DNA from: Belnapia rosea
GTDB taxonomy: Bacteria; Pseudomonadota; Alphaproteobacteria; Acetobacterales; Acetobacteraceae
Length of the DNA stretch: 38,444 nucleotides
Direction: 5' to 3'
NCBI RefSeq assembly: GCF_900101615.1
Contig: NZ_FMZX01000015.1
Coordinates: 76,217 to 114,660 of the forward strand
Shown here: positions 7,743 to 16,092 of the stretch, one piece after another
How the letters are laid out: each line of letters starts with the position of its first letter
How positions within the stretch are numbered: position 1 is the stretch's first letter
Translations under genes and position numbers: made by a program
Notes under the pieces: model-generated
Seen by the model: the letters and a program-made list of their open reading frames with translations, nothing else
What the model was told of the DNA's origin: nothing
Databases searched by the model: none

Positions 7743-8260
7743 TCGCAAAGCGTATCTCCCACCGCGGCGTTGCTTCTCTTGGCCAGTTCTCAGAACTCGG
7801 TTTGCGTATCCTGACCAACGCCTCTCCACAAACAGAAATCCATCGAGTTCTGATTACAAACTGTCACTCCAGTGACCCTACATGGGCGGTTAAGGAGATT
7901 GAAGCGACGCAAGCACTAGCCCGGCCGGGGCGCGCCAATAAAAGCTACTATTTAGTAGTTTCGTTTCGGCAAAATGAACGGCCGGATGCGCTACAGCTCC
8001 ACGAAATCGAGGATGTGCTACTGTCAGCAATTGGCCTTGCTGACCACCAGCGTATGTCAGCACTCCACGACGATGGTCAGCGTCTGTGTCTGCACATCGC
8101 AGTCAGCAGAGTGCATGCGGCAACGCTCAGGACGATAGCCCCGGCCTTCGATCAACGCCGCCTCATGGCTGCCTGCGCTGAACTCGAAGCGAGAATCGGG
8201 CTAATACCCGACCACTACAGCAACATTGTCTCAGTGCATCCGAGAGGGGCGACTTCATGA
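7739..8260 (+). CDS. Truncated relaxase-like protein with degenerate active site
   Basis: The 173 residues cover only the N-terminal relaxase domain of IncP TraI-like proteins: MIAKRIS, VLITNC, YYLVVSFRQNERPDA, IGLADHQRMSALHDD and CAELEARIGLIPDHY all align by eye with TraI. The catalytic tyrosine (Tyr22 in RP4 TraI, in a KYI context) falls in ELGLRILTNAS, with no tyrosine. The HxDTxNLHxH motif reads LHDDGQRLCLHI, so one metal-binding histidine is cysteine. It is therefore unlikely to nick DNA. The long C-terminal domain of the relaxase at 4973 is absent. The gene is coupled to the mobC-like gene upstream. Either a decaying relaxase or a retained DNA-binding pseudo-enzyme. Confidence 0.75.
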   Translation: MIAKRISHRGVASLGQFSELGLRILTNASPQTEIHRVLITNCHSSDPTWAVKEIEATQALARPGRANKSYYLVVSFRQNERPDALQLHEIEDVLLSAIGLADHQRMSALHDDGQRLCLHIAVSRVHAATLRTIAPAFDQRRLMAACAELEARIGLIPDHYSNIVSVHPRGATS

Positions 8261-8514
8261 GTGGCATACGCACGATCCATTCGACATGCGTCCTTTGGCA
8301 CCACCAAATGAACCCGTGCCGATTGAGGTTCCGTTTCCACCCAGTAATATCCCAATGTCATTTTCTGCACTGGCAACGTGAAATACTGACCACGGACCTT
8401 CCATTCGCGAATATTGAATCAATATATATTTCAGATATAAACAAACAGCACGATTCTTCAAAACAATTCTTCGCTGACACCTCGATTTGCCGCCTCGAGG
8501 AGGTGCATCCATGA
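8257..8514 (+). CDS. Possible small orf between pseudo-relaxase and membrane protein
   Basis: This 85-residue frame starts ATGA on the stop of the upstream gene and ends with its TGA inside the ATGA start of the next gene, so both junctions have the 4-bp overlap typical of coupled genes. The protein (MSGIRTIHSTCVLWHH...) resembles nothing I know and is rich in His, Gln and Ser. A competing frame (8259-8381) gives a proline-rich peptide that looks more protein-like and could be the frameshifted end of the relaxase-like gene. Only one of the two is likely to be real. Confidence 0.3.
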   Translation: MSGIRTIHSTCVLWHHQMNPCRLRFRFHPVISQCHFLHWQREILTTDLPFANIESIYISDINKQHDSSKQFFADTSICRLEEVHP

Positions 8515-8810
8515 GATTGCTAATCGTGATACTGGGCGGGATTTTGACGTTTTTCGGATTGTTTTTTGCGATCGTATCAAGTGTCGTCTACCTCATTGTA
8601 GCCACTGCGGCGGCGACATTCATGTGCATGGCTTTAATCTCATTCGCATTGTATCTGCTTACGCAGGACTACTTTTTCCTGCACAGCACAATCCGGATGC
8701 TGCTTTTCGGTAGTGCGCCGTTTGTGATCATGGTTGTGTTCGGGTTCTTTGTTGGCACTGCATTCGAAACACGGCATGTCTCCCGAACATCTCGTAGATT
8801 GCGTAATTGA
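8511..8810 (+). CDS. Small integral membrane protein
   Basis: The protein has 99 residues and starts at the ATG at 8511, preceded by a strong GAGGAGGT site (8497-8504). An upstream in-frame start at 8487 would precede that site. Nearly the whole chain is hydrophobic: segments at about residues 3-24 (LLIVILGGILTFFGLFFAIVS), 26-48 and 60-80 predict three, perhaps four, membrane helices, ending in a basic tail (RHVSRTSRRLRN) that should lie in the cytoplasm. I do not recognise the family. It is the last gene of the mobC-like/pseudo-relaxase unit, which suggests a role at the envelope linked to DNA transfer or surface exclusion; that is inference from position only. Confidence 0.65.
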   Translation: MRLLIVILGGILTFFGLFFAIVSSVVYLIVATAAATFMCMALISFALYLLTQDYFFLHSTIRMLLFGSAPFVIMVVFGFFVGTAFETRHVSRTSRRLRN

Positions 8811-8999
8811 CGACTTACTTCCAACGACTACCGCGCTCCGGCCAGCCCAACCTTGTAAACTCATGAGTTGCTGCTTCACTAGCACCGCATTCTCGTCGGA
8901 CGGTGCTGGTTTCGTCCGCACTGATCAGCTTTCGGCCTGCCTGCCAGCCTGCTCGAGTACGGCCTAAAGGGCGGCGATGCGGGCCACGCAGTGGTCGGC

Positions 9000-9499
9000 C
9001 AACCCGCGAGCGCGCCAGATGGGTGATGATCTCCACCAGCCCAAGCTCATGCATCTGTCGGGGCGGCCGCTCGAAGTCGGTGCCGTCAGCGGAGAGCGCG
9101 GGCGTGATGACAGCCACACGCTGGAAGTCTCGCCGTGCGGGAAGGCACTCTTGGCGGCCGAATAGGCCCTCCCTGCTTATGCCTCTCGCGGAAGCCCGCC
9201 AGGCGAGCGGCGAGGTCGCCCAGGGTGTAGCTCGGGTCGATGTCATGGCCGTCGAGTTCAAAGCCGAAGGCTGGCTGCATATCGGCCTGAACATGGACCA
9301 GGATCTTGGTTCCGGCCTCAAGCCGTAGACCCAGCACCGCGAACCGGCGTTCAACCTCTCACCAGCCGGCCCGCCAGAACTTGGTCGGGGCTTTGGCAAC
9401 GACCTTGCTCGCAGCGTCTGTGTCGATCAGCTCGATCGAGGACACCTTTTCATCGACGCAGACCCAACTTCGATAGACTTGGAACTGATTGCCGAACAT
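9000..9499 (-). pseudogene. Frameshifted XseA-like (exonuclease VII large subunit) remnant
   Basis: Three frames read in order give one N-terminal XseA-like region. The first is MFGNQFQVYRSWVCVDEKV, from the ATG at 9499 to a stop at 9359. The second is HDIDPSYTLGDLAARLAGF (9337 downwards). The third is PARRDFQRVAVITPALSADGTDFE (near 9130). The DIDPSYTLGDL and 'LP.P.DFxRVAVISP' patterns are characteristic of ExoVII large subunits, normally chromosomal. At least two frameshifts separate the pieces and the C-terminal nuclease half is missing. No similarity is seen below about 9000. It is a non-functional transferred fragment. Confidence 0.55.
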
Positions 9500-9907
9500 G
9501 TCAGGCCTTTGCTTATGGAAACCCGCGGCAGCAGCTGACCCGCAATTGTCGCTTCCGTCCGTGCTATGGTCACCTCATGAAGGCTGTCGAACCGTCCTCG
9601 CGGCCGCGAAATCTGAGCACCTTCGGAAGCTGGATCCGTGATGTCTAATCGACGGGAGGTCGGCATGAGCGGGCCGATCAATGTTGCTAGTGGCTTTATC
9701 GGGCACGGGCCTTACTCGAAATTGCACGAAGAGGTGCATGGCTGGTGCCTCTGGCCGACGTGTCGGATGCCGGTCACTGGCGGGACGCGGCGCCCTCCCA
9801 CGCATGTCTGATATCAAGCCAATGTATATGATAATACCCTTTGTCATCCGTGACTTGCTTGCCTCGGCACCGCGCGCCCGGATAGGCTCCCTCCTGGAGG
9901 TGCTCCC
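9500..9907. other. Intergenic stretch without a supported gene
   Basis: The region lies between the XseA-like remnant and the toxin-antitoxin genes. Frames here have poor, arginine-rich composition. A short AT-rich stretch near 9820-9850 (ATGTATATGATAATACCC) may hold the promoter of the toxin-antitoxin operon. Confidence 0.4.
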
Positions 9908-10159
9908 ATGCCCGACACCGTCCCCGTGACCATTGAGGTTGAGCCCGGCGCCGCCGCCGCCCTCGGCGACCCGCGCACGCGCGCCGCCATGGGCCGCTTG
10001 GTCAGCCGGGTGCTCAACCCACACCCCGGCCCGAGTGAGCTGGCGCAGGCGATTGCCGCGGCCAAGGCCGAGGCGCGCGCTGCCGGCCTGACGGACGCCG
10101 ACATCGATGCCGAGCTCACAGCCTACAATGCGGAGTGGCGCGACAGCCCCTCGGCGTGA
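9908..10159 (+). CDS. Antitoxin-like protein of a PIN toxin-antitoxin pair
   Basis: The protein has 83 acidic, alanine-rich residues, starting at ATG 9908 with GGAGG 7-8 nt upstream. The N-terminal VPVTIEVEPGAAAALGDPRTRAAMGRLVSRVL could be a DNA-binding and dimerisation region; the C-terminal EARAAGLTDADIDAELTAYNAEWR is a helix of the kind that wraps and inhibits a PIN toxin. Its TGA overlaps the GTG of the toxin (10156-10159), the standard antitoxin-first arrangement. The sequence itself is not diagnostic; the call rests on context. Confidence 0.7.
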   Translation: MPDTVPVTIEVEPGAAAALGDPRTRAAMGRLVSRVLNPHPGPSELAQAIAAAKAEARAAGLTDADIDAELTAYNAEWRDSPSA

Positions 10160-10566
10160 TCGTCTTCGACGCCTCGGCCGTAGTGAGTGCCGCACTACGC
10201 GAGGACAGCGTGCCCGAGCAGGCGCTGCTTCGCGCGGAGGAGACTGACGTCTTCGTACTCTCGCCTGAGGTCGACGCGGAAATCGCCAGCGTACTCGAGC
10301 GGCCGCGCTTCGCAACGGCCGTCTCAGCGGCGCGGCGGACGCGCATCCTCGACGTCCTGCGCGGCGGTGCGGTGTGGTTTAGCCCGTCCGAACGCGTGGC
10401 GGACTGCCGTGATGCGAAGGACAACAAGTACCTTGAGCTTGCCCTCGCTTCCAGCGCCTGGGCCATCATCAGCGGCGATGCCGACCTGCTCGTGCTGCAC
10501 CCTTGGCGTGGCGTGCGGATCCTGCGGCCAGCGGACTACCTTGCGGATGTCACCAGAGGCGCATGA
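10156..10566 (+). CDS. PIN-domain toxin (COG1569-type ribonuclease)
   Basis: This PIN-domain protein of 136 residues is expected to cleave RNA when freed from its antitoxin. I start it at GTG 10156, giving MIVFDASAVVSA; an upstream start at 10135 would overlap the antitoxin more deeply. The four acidic metal-binding positions of PIN nucleases are visible: Asp in IVFDASAVV, Glu in LSPEVDAEI, Asp in CRDAKDNKYLELA and Asp in IISGDADLL. The DAKDNKYLELA..S....ISGD pattern is diagnostic of the 'PIN family toxin component' group. The pair probably stabilises the plasmid. It looks intact. Confidence 0.88.
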   Translation: MIVFDASAVVSAALREDSVPEQALLRAEETDVFVLSPEVDAEIASVLERPRFATAVSAARRTRILDVLRGGAVWFSPSERVADCRDAKDNKYLELALASSAWAIISGDADLLVLHPWRGVRILRPADYLADVTRGA

Positions 10567-10620
10567 CTAGATCCGTCCAGGTATCGGCTCCCCCGCCCCG
10601 CCCGACTTTGTCGGTTCCAT

Positions 10621-11731
10621 GGCATCTTGTTGCATAAATCGCTCGGTCGGGTGACTTGAAATAAGCTGGCGGAGGGGAAAGCCCTCGAGCCGTGAGGGAC
10701 GCCCGCCATGCCGTTCAAGGTCAATGCCGATCGCCGACACCACATCCCCAAGCAGCGCCAGAAGGTCACCAACTCAGCTGAGTACGACGCCGGCTTGCGC
10801 GCCCGTGGCAGCCTGACTATATGGTTCACGGCCCAGGCAATTGCAGGGTGGCGCGCCGAGGCGCGCACTGGCCGGGGTGGCCAAGCGAAATACTCGGACC
10901 TGGCGATCACAACGGCCCTGACTCTGCGTGCCGTGTTCCGCCTGGCGCTGCGCCAAACCGAGGGCCTGATCGGCTCCATTCTGCAGCTGCTGGGCCTCGA
11001 CCTTGCGGTGCCGGACCACTCCACCCTGAGCCGTCGGGCCGAGACGCTGGAGGTGCCGCGGCCACGCTGCGGGCGCGAGCCGGTGCACCTACTGGTGGAC
11101 AGCACCGGTCTGCGGCTGTGCGGCCCAGGCGGATGGTTGGAGGAGAAGCATGGTAGAAAGCGGCGCCGGGCCTGGACGATGCTCCACCTCGCCACGGACG
11201 CCGACACGGGCCAGATCGTCGCCTCGGTGTTGACCAACAGGGATGTCGATGACGGCTCCCAGGTCGGCTCTTTGCTCGACGGGTTCGATGGTTCCGTGGC
11301 ATCCCTTACCGGCGACGGCGCCTACGACCGGGGCGATGTTTATGCCGAAGTCACGGCACGACATCCTGATGCTGCCGTCATCGTCCCGCCGCGCGCGAAC
11401 GCGGTGCCGAGCGGCATAGTCGAGACCGTCCCGACGCAGCGGGATGCGCATCTACACTGTATTGCCGAGCATGGCCGCATGGGCTGGCAGCAGGCGTCGG
11501 GATACAACTGGCGCGCCCTGGTGGAGGCCGACATCTCGAGATGGAAGCGCGTCATTGGCGACGAGCTGCGCTCACAGACGGATGGGCGCCAGACGACCGA
11601 GGTGGCCATCGCTGCCAGGGTACTGAACCACATGCTTGAGCTTGGCCGGCCGGAGTACGTCCGGATCGCATGATCTCGAGCGCAAGTAGGGACCGGTGCG
11701 CTCAGAACGCCGACCCATGCAACATGATGTC
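10621..11731 (+). mobile_element. IS5-family insertion sequence next to the replication origin
   Basis: The imperfect terminal inverted repeats are GGCATCTTGTTGCATAAATC (10621-10640) and, on the other strand ending at 11731, GACATCATGTTGCATGGGTC. There is one intact transposase gene. No target duplication is evident (CCAT to the left, GCAG to the right). The right end lies 25 bp before the first iteron of the origin, so the insertion may have removed part of the iteron array. Confidence 0.75.
10708..11673 (+). CDS. IS5-family transposase
   Basis: The protein has 321 residues, starting MPFKVNADRRHHIPKQ. Its N-terminal IS5 domain is the GSLTIWFTAQAIAGWRAEARTG region with LRQTEGLIGSILQLLGLDL. 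Catalytic residues are in LLVDSTGLRL (Asp), LTGDGAYD (Asp) and the C-terminal NWRALVEADISRWKRVIG (Glu). It is full length and uninterrupted. Two relatives lie in the window: a 5' fragment at 19978 and a complete copy at 20230. They share the same start but differ at many positions, so they are different IS species and not recent copies of one. Confidence 0.92.
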   Translation: MPFKVNADRRHHIPKQRQKVTNSAEYDAGLRARGSLTIWFTAQAIAGWRAEARTGRGGQAKYSDLAITTALTLRAVFRLALRQTEGLIGSILQLLGLDLAVPDHSTLSRRAETLEVPRPRCGREPVHLLVDSTGLRLCGPGGWLEEKHGRKRRRAWTMLHLATDADTGQIVASVLTNRDVDDGSQVGSLLDGFDGSVASLTGDGAYDRGDVYAEVTARHPDAAVIVPPRANAVPSGIVETVPTQRDAHLHCIAEHGRMGWQQASGYNWRALVEADISRWKRVIGDELRSQTDGRQTTEVAIAARVLNHMLELGRPEYVRIA

Positions 11732-11756
11732 GCAGTGATGCTCAACGCGCCGCGAC

Positions 11757-12149
11757 TGGACTCTTGTGACGGTCTGTCGAGGGCAGCGGTCCTTGGACTC
11801 TTGTGACTCCCAGTCTGCCAGTCACCCTGCACGGGCGTACCATGCAGCATCCTAACCTGGAAGTGGCACGACCAACCGTCTTCGGGAATGCAGATCAACG
11901 CCACCGAGGATGACAGCCCGAGGCGAACCCGGCTTACTAACCCATCCGCGCACCGCTAGGCGCCATGCTGGACTCTTGCGATTCAGGTTAAACCCGAGTC
12001 GTGGCGAATGCGAGACTGAGGTGCATTGCTGGATCCCAGAGTTGCTAACAGCGACCTGGCTGAACTCTTGTGACGGAACTCCTGGACTCTTGTGAAGGCC
12101 GTCACCACGAATCAACGGGTTAGCGGCTTTTCCCCTGGATTGTTGTGAA
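11757..12149 (+). repeat. oriV: Iterons of the plasmid replication origin
   Basis: Six copies of a 14-bp motif, consensus TGGACTCTTGTGAC, lie upstream of the rep gene, all in one orientation: 11757-11770, 11794-11807, 11969-11982 (TGGACTCTTGCGAT), 12061-12074 (TGAACTCTTGTGAC), 12083-12096 and 12136-12149 (TGGATTGTTGTGAA). Spacing is irregular (37, 175, 92, 22 and 53 bp). An AT-rich stretch follows at about 12148-12185. An inverted seventh copy lies at the 3' end of rep. The last iteron overlaps the most upstream possible rep start, which fits autoregulation by the initiator. Confidence 0.82.
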
Positions 12150-13239
12150 CATACTAATAGAACTAACAAATATCTTCCCTAGTATTCTGCGATCACAGGA
12201 GTCCAAGTGGACGGGCCCTAAGCTTTTCCGGCAGCGTGCCGGTCAGTGGAGAGTTGCATGGCTTGGGAGTAGCGCTGTGGCCGCGGTGCACAAGCTCATT
12301 GAGGAGCTGGGTCGACAAGGGGCCCTGAAAGCGGCCGAGACAGACGCCGACCGCCGCGCTGTTGAAGCCGCTATCGCCTATATGAGCGACGAGGAAGCCG
12401 GCATTGGCTTTCTTTATAGTGGATGGTGCCAAGCCGCGCTTCCCCACAAGCGATTAGCTGACGACGCAGTCTGGAAGGTTCAAACGGAGCGCGTCACACT
12501 CGTTGTCGAACCAGGCCGACGGAATCTTGCCGGCGACGATACAGCATTCTGCGGCGTACCATTTGGATCCAGGGCTCGGCTAATCCTGCTCTATCTCCAG
12601 TCGGAAGCACTGCGCACCAACTCCCGGGATATTGAACTCGGTCGCTCCTTGCACGCTTGGCTAGGGCGCTTGGGTATTCCGATTGGTGGTAAAAGCTTCA
12701 AGGATGTCCGCGAGCAGGCGGACCGCTTATCTCGCTGCCGACTCACCTTCCATGTTCAGCAAGGCGGCCGCGCGGGCCTCATGAACCAGAATATTGTCGA
12801 CGCAGCTATGTTCGTGGACGATGACAGTGCCCAGGGCAGCCTATTTGTCGAAACCGCGCGGCTTTCGGAAACCTTTTTCGAGCAGTTGAAGAAGCATCCG
12901 GTCCCGCTTGAGGAAGGGGCAATCCGCGCCATTAGCAATAACAGCCAAGCGCTCGACATCTATTGCTGGCTAGCATACCGGCTCCATGTTCTGCCCCAGG
13001 CGCGCACCGTTAGCTGGCCGGCACTATATGCTCAGTTCGGCAGTTCCTACAAAAAATTAGCGCATTTCAAGATGCGATTTGTTGATTCGCTGAAGATCGC
13101 AATCGCGGTTTACCGGGAAGCCGAGGTTGAACTCGACAACAAGGGGCTCGTCTTAAAGCCCTCACGCCCACCGGTCGCACCGAAGCTGATCACCGCCAAC
13201 GGCAGTCCTGCCACAAGAGTCCAGCCTCGCAGGAACTGA
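12145..13239 (+). CDS. repA: Plasmid replication initiator (RepA_C/RPA family)
   Basis: This initiator, up to 364 residues, is expected to bind the iterons at 11757-12149. Residues from about 45 onward match the RepA_C plasmid initiators of Acetobacteraceae and relatives: FLYSGWCQAALPHKRL, VTLVVEPGR, GVPFGSRARLILLYLQSEA, RSLHAWLGRLGIPIGGKSFKDVREQADRLSRCRL, then LEEGAIRAISNNSQALDIYCWLAYRLH and a winged-helix-like FKMRFVDSLKIAIAVYREA. The GTG at 12145 sits inside an iteron; a GTG at 12277 with GGGAG 7 nt upstream is a good alternative and would give about 320 residues. An inverted iteron overlaps the last codons. Confidence 0.88.
   Translation: MNILIELTNIFPSILRSQESKWTGPKLFRQRAGQWRVAWLGSSAVAAVHKLIEELGRQGALKAAETDADRRAVEAAIAYMSDEEAGIGFLYSGWCQAALPHKRLADDAVWKVQTERVTLVVEPGRRNLAGDDTAFCGVPFGSRARLILLYLQSEALRTNSRDIELGRSLHAWLGRLGIPIGGKSFKDVREQADRLSRCRLTFHVQQGGRAGLMNQNIVDAAMFVDDDSAQGSLFVETARLSETFFEQLKKHPVPLEEGAIRAISNNSQALDIYCWLAYRLHVLPQARTVSWPALYAQFGSSYKKLAHFKMRFVDSLKIAIAVYREAEVELDNKGLVLKPSRPPVAPKLITANGSPATRVQPRRN
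13210..13223 (-). repeat. Inverted iteron at the 3' end of rep
   Basis: GCCACAAGAGTCCA is the reverse complement of TGGACTCTTGTGGC and matches the origin iterons at 12 to 13 of 14 positions. It lies within the last codons of the initiator gene. The opposite orientation and intragenic position suggest a regulatory or handcuffing site; coincidence is unlikely for this length. Confidence 0.7.
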
Positions 13240-13484
13240 TCCGCGGCCGGAGTCTACGGCACAAATTTCAGTGGTTTCCCGACGGAAGCTGCCATGCTGT
13301 TTCAAATCCAGCGGTAATGCCGAGTCGACGCAGTTCGAACTCGATTCACGCCAGCCGATCAGGCAGCAATTCTGTTTAATGAGTAACAAACGCTGGACTT
13401 ATGCAAGCCAAGCCGCAACGCTGTTCATTTTTGGTCTTTATTGCAGTTTAATGGCCAACGCTCGGGATCCTTCGGTACGCGCGG

Positions 13485-14631
13485 GCACGGCCTGTCCACG
13501 GGTGACCTTCGCCGAGCGGCTCACCGACATCGCGCCGCCCGCGGCGCGCCGGACCGAGCGGCTGGGCGACCTGCAGCGCCATCTCGGCCTCGCCGCTGGC
13601 GGCGAGGCTGGCACCCGCCTCGCGGCGCGGCTGGCCATGCCCGCCAGCGCCGACACGCTGCTGCGGATGGTGCGGTGTGCGGGCGCCACGCTGGAACCCA
13701 GGCCAAGCGGTACGGGTGCTGGCGGTGAACGAGTGGGCCTGGCGTTGCGGTCATCGCTACGGGACAGTCCTGGTCGATCTCGAGCGCAACCGGGTTGTCG
13801 ACCTGCTGTCGGACCGGCGGGCCGAGAGCCTGTCCGCGTGGCTGCGGGCCAACCCCGGCGTCGAGATCGTCGCCCAAGACCGGGCCGGCGTCTACGCCGA
13901 CGGCGCGCGCCAAGGTGCGCTCGATGCCGTCCAGGTCACCGACCGCTGGCACCTGCTGCGGAATCTGGGTGACACCATCCATGCCGTCACCGACCGTCAC
14001 CATGCCGCCGTCCACCGCATCGGCCGCGAGGTCATGGCGCAGTTGGCAGCCGAGGATGTCCAGAGCACCCCGGTCGTAGCTCCGCCGAACCCGGAGGCCC
14101 GTAGGGCCGAGGCGGTGCGGCTGCATGCGGCCGGCGCTTCGATCAGCGCCATCTCCCGGCAGGTCGGCGCCGATCGCAAGACACTCCGGCAATGGCTCCA
14201 GGCGAGCGCCATGCCAACTTGGCGCAGGCCACCGCGCGGCAGCCTACTCGATCCCTACCGCGAGCACCTGGAGCGGCGCTGGGCGGCCGGCTGCTGCAAC
14301 GCAGCCCAGCTGTGGCGCGAACTTGCCGTCCTGGGCTTCCCCGGCCGGCCCGCCATCGTACGGGCCTGGGCGACGCAGCGGCGCCGGGCTGGGCACAGCC
14401 CCGGCAGGGCGCCAGTTATGGCGGATGGCCGACCCTGGCGGCCGCCCTCCGATTGCAGTCGCCAGGCGCCTCGTCCAGGTGCTGTGGCGGCACAGCGATG
14501 AGGCGCTCGATCCGCCGTGGACCACCAGTCCGGCCGAAGGCCAGATTTGCCGGATCAAGATGATCAAGCGGACAATGTACGGCCGTGCAAGCTTCGAGCT
14601 CCTCCGCGCACGCGTCCTACACGCCGCATGA
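13485..14631 (+). pseudogene. ISL3-family transposase remnant, frameshifted and deleted
   Basis: Three frames read in order give an ISL3 transposase. First comes CPRVTFAERLTDIAPPAARRT...LLRMVRCAG (to about 13680). Then VRVLAVNEWAWRCGHRYGTVLVDLERNRVVDLL through DRWHLLRNLGDTIHAV and a helix-turn-helix at ISAISRQVGADRKTLRQWL (13680-14400). Finally TSPAEGQICRIKMIKRTMYGRASFELLRARVLHAA (to 14631). The N-terminal zinc-binding part and a stretch near 14390-14460 are missing. Terminal repeats were not recognised. It is inactive and adds no plasmid function. Confidence 0.8.
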
Positions 14632-14899
14632 TCCAGCAACGGCAGCACGGGGAGTGCGGGAGAGCCAGCATTCATCCAGCCGCTACAGGCCCAGCCGCGC
14701 ACCGAACAGCACATGCGTGCCGGGCTTGACAAGTGCCACAAGCCGCAACTGCGGGACGGCGCTCTCACCTCGGCTGACTATAGTGGGCGCTGTACATTGA
14801 GACGATGTACCCCGCTTAAATTTCTTACAGAACCAGCTCCTAAGCTCAAGTTTGGCCATTTAGACAGCATGGCGGAACAGTGCGAAACCCTGCTCACTC

Positions 14900-15618
14900 C
14901 AAATCTCCCACCGTACGGCGGGAAGGCTGTCGGCAAAATTGGCCGCAGCTTGTGGTACCAAGCACTGGCCGAGAGCCTGAGCTGATCTCCGCTATTGAGG
15001 CGCGATGCCAGCAAGGCGACGACCGAGAATAGGCCGAGCAGGCAGGGTGTGTTGCGCGCAGTGGCTTTGTCCCACCACTGCCGCTGGGTCTCGACGCCGA
15101 GGTGGTCACGGACCTCTCGGAAGGTGACTTCCAGCTGCCAGCGCTGGACGAAGCAGCGGAGGATCTGCAGCGGTTCCTGTGCGAGGTCGGTGCAGAGCAG
15201 GGCCCGGGTTTCGAAGCGGCGGCAGGGGTCGCGCAGCAGCACCAGTGGCTCGGCTTGACCGGCATGCCGGGGTGGTGCCAGACGGCGGTATCGAAGCGGA
15301 TCTCCACGACACGGTCGCCCTCGCCATACCAGCCGGGCACGATCAGACGCTGCACCGTGTGGTCTCGATGATCAGCGCCTCGGCCAGGGTCGGCAGACGT
15401 CGCCCTTTGGTCCGAGGGCGTCCGATGGTGCCGGGGTGGCGTGGCGGGGCAGGATGATAGAGAGCAGCATCGATATGCAGGCAGGTGACGCAGGTGACTT
15501 CCTAGCGGAGCAGGGCGGCCAGGAACTCGAGGGCGGAGACGCCGCTGATCGGTGAACAGCACCAGCTGCCGCTCTCTCAATCCATGCAGAACGGTTCAGT
15601 ACGCGTTGGTCGTTGACC
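14900..15618 (-). pseudogene. Decayed DDE transposase, C-terminal part (split by the IS66 element)
   Basis: Reading down the minus strand in several frames gives DQRVLNRSAWIERAAAG (next to the IS66 end), then VSALEFLAALLR, HPGTIGRPRTKGRRLPTLAEAL, LIVPGWYGEGDRVVEIRFDTAVWHHPGMP and LCTDLAQEPLQILRCFVQRWQLEVTFREVRDHLGVETQRQWWDKA. These are in the correct order for one group of IS4/IS701-like DDE transposases. The middle, with the first catalytic Asp, is deleted, and at least two frameshifts and a stop are present. The N-terminal piece continues beyond the IS66 insertion at 18100-18220. Confidence 0.75.
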
Positions 15619-15750
15619 GTAAGCGACGGAGCGAGGCCCTTCTTTCTTGTGGGTTGGTGACCTGGTGGGATGCCCGGTGCTCGAGGAGCTTCGGGCTGAC
15701 ATTAGGGCCAACATGATGCGTGACATGAGGGGCGGTATCAGCGGGTCGAG

Positions 15751-16092
15751 ATGCTGACGGGTCCAGGCCATCGGCGAGTTTGGGACGAGGCGACCAAGTC
15801 GCGGGTGGTGGCGGAGAGCTACGCGCCTGGAGCGGTGGTCTTGGCGGTGGCGCGGCGCTGGCAGATGGCGCCGCAGCAGCTGTTCACCTGGCGGCGCGAG
15901 GCGCGTGAGGTCGGCGCGATAACGAGGTTGCCGTTCGTGCCGGTGGTATGTGACCCGCCAGCGGCTGAGGTAGCCGCGGCTGGGGCCGGGCTCGAGGTGA
16001 CGCTGGCTGGTGCGGTGGTACGGGTCTCGCCTGGGGTGGATCCGGCGCTGCTGACGACTGTGCTGCGTGCGGTGCGTGCGTCGGGGTCATGA
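15751..16092 (+). CDS. tnpA: IS66 accessory protein TnpA
   Basis: The protein has 113 residues. The N-terminal half is a helix-turn-helix of the IS3/IS66 OrfA type (RRVWDEATKSRVVAESYAPGAVVLAVARRWQMAPQQLFTWRREAR). The C-terminal part contains the strand-like LEVTLAGAVVRVSPGVDPALLTTVLRAVRA typical of IS66 TnpA. Its TGA overlaps the ATG of tnpB (ATGA at 16089-16092). It is required with TnpB for transposition in IS66 elements, but its biochemical role is not established. Confidence 0.9.
   Translation: MLTGPGHRRVWDEATKSRVVAESYAPGAVVLAVARRWQMAPQQLFTWRREAREVGAITRLPFVPVVCDPPAAEVAAAGAGLEVTLAGAVVRVSPGVDPALLTTVLRAVRASGS

Noticed and set aside
9575-10315. 246-residue minus-strand frame over the toxin-antitoxin genes
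   Set aside because: It has low-complexity arginine-rich sequence and conflicts with the PIN toxin and its coupled antitoxin.
11757-12149. Iterons read as a CRISPR-like repeat
   Set aside because: The 14-bp motif is too short, spacing is irregular (22-175 bp), and the repeats sit directly upstream of a RepA_C initiator.
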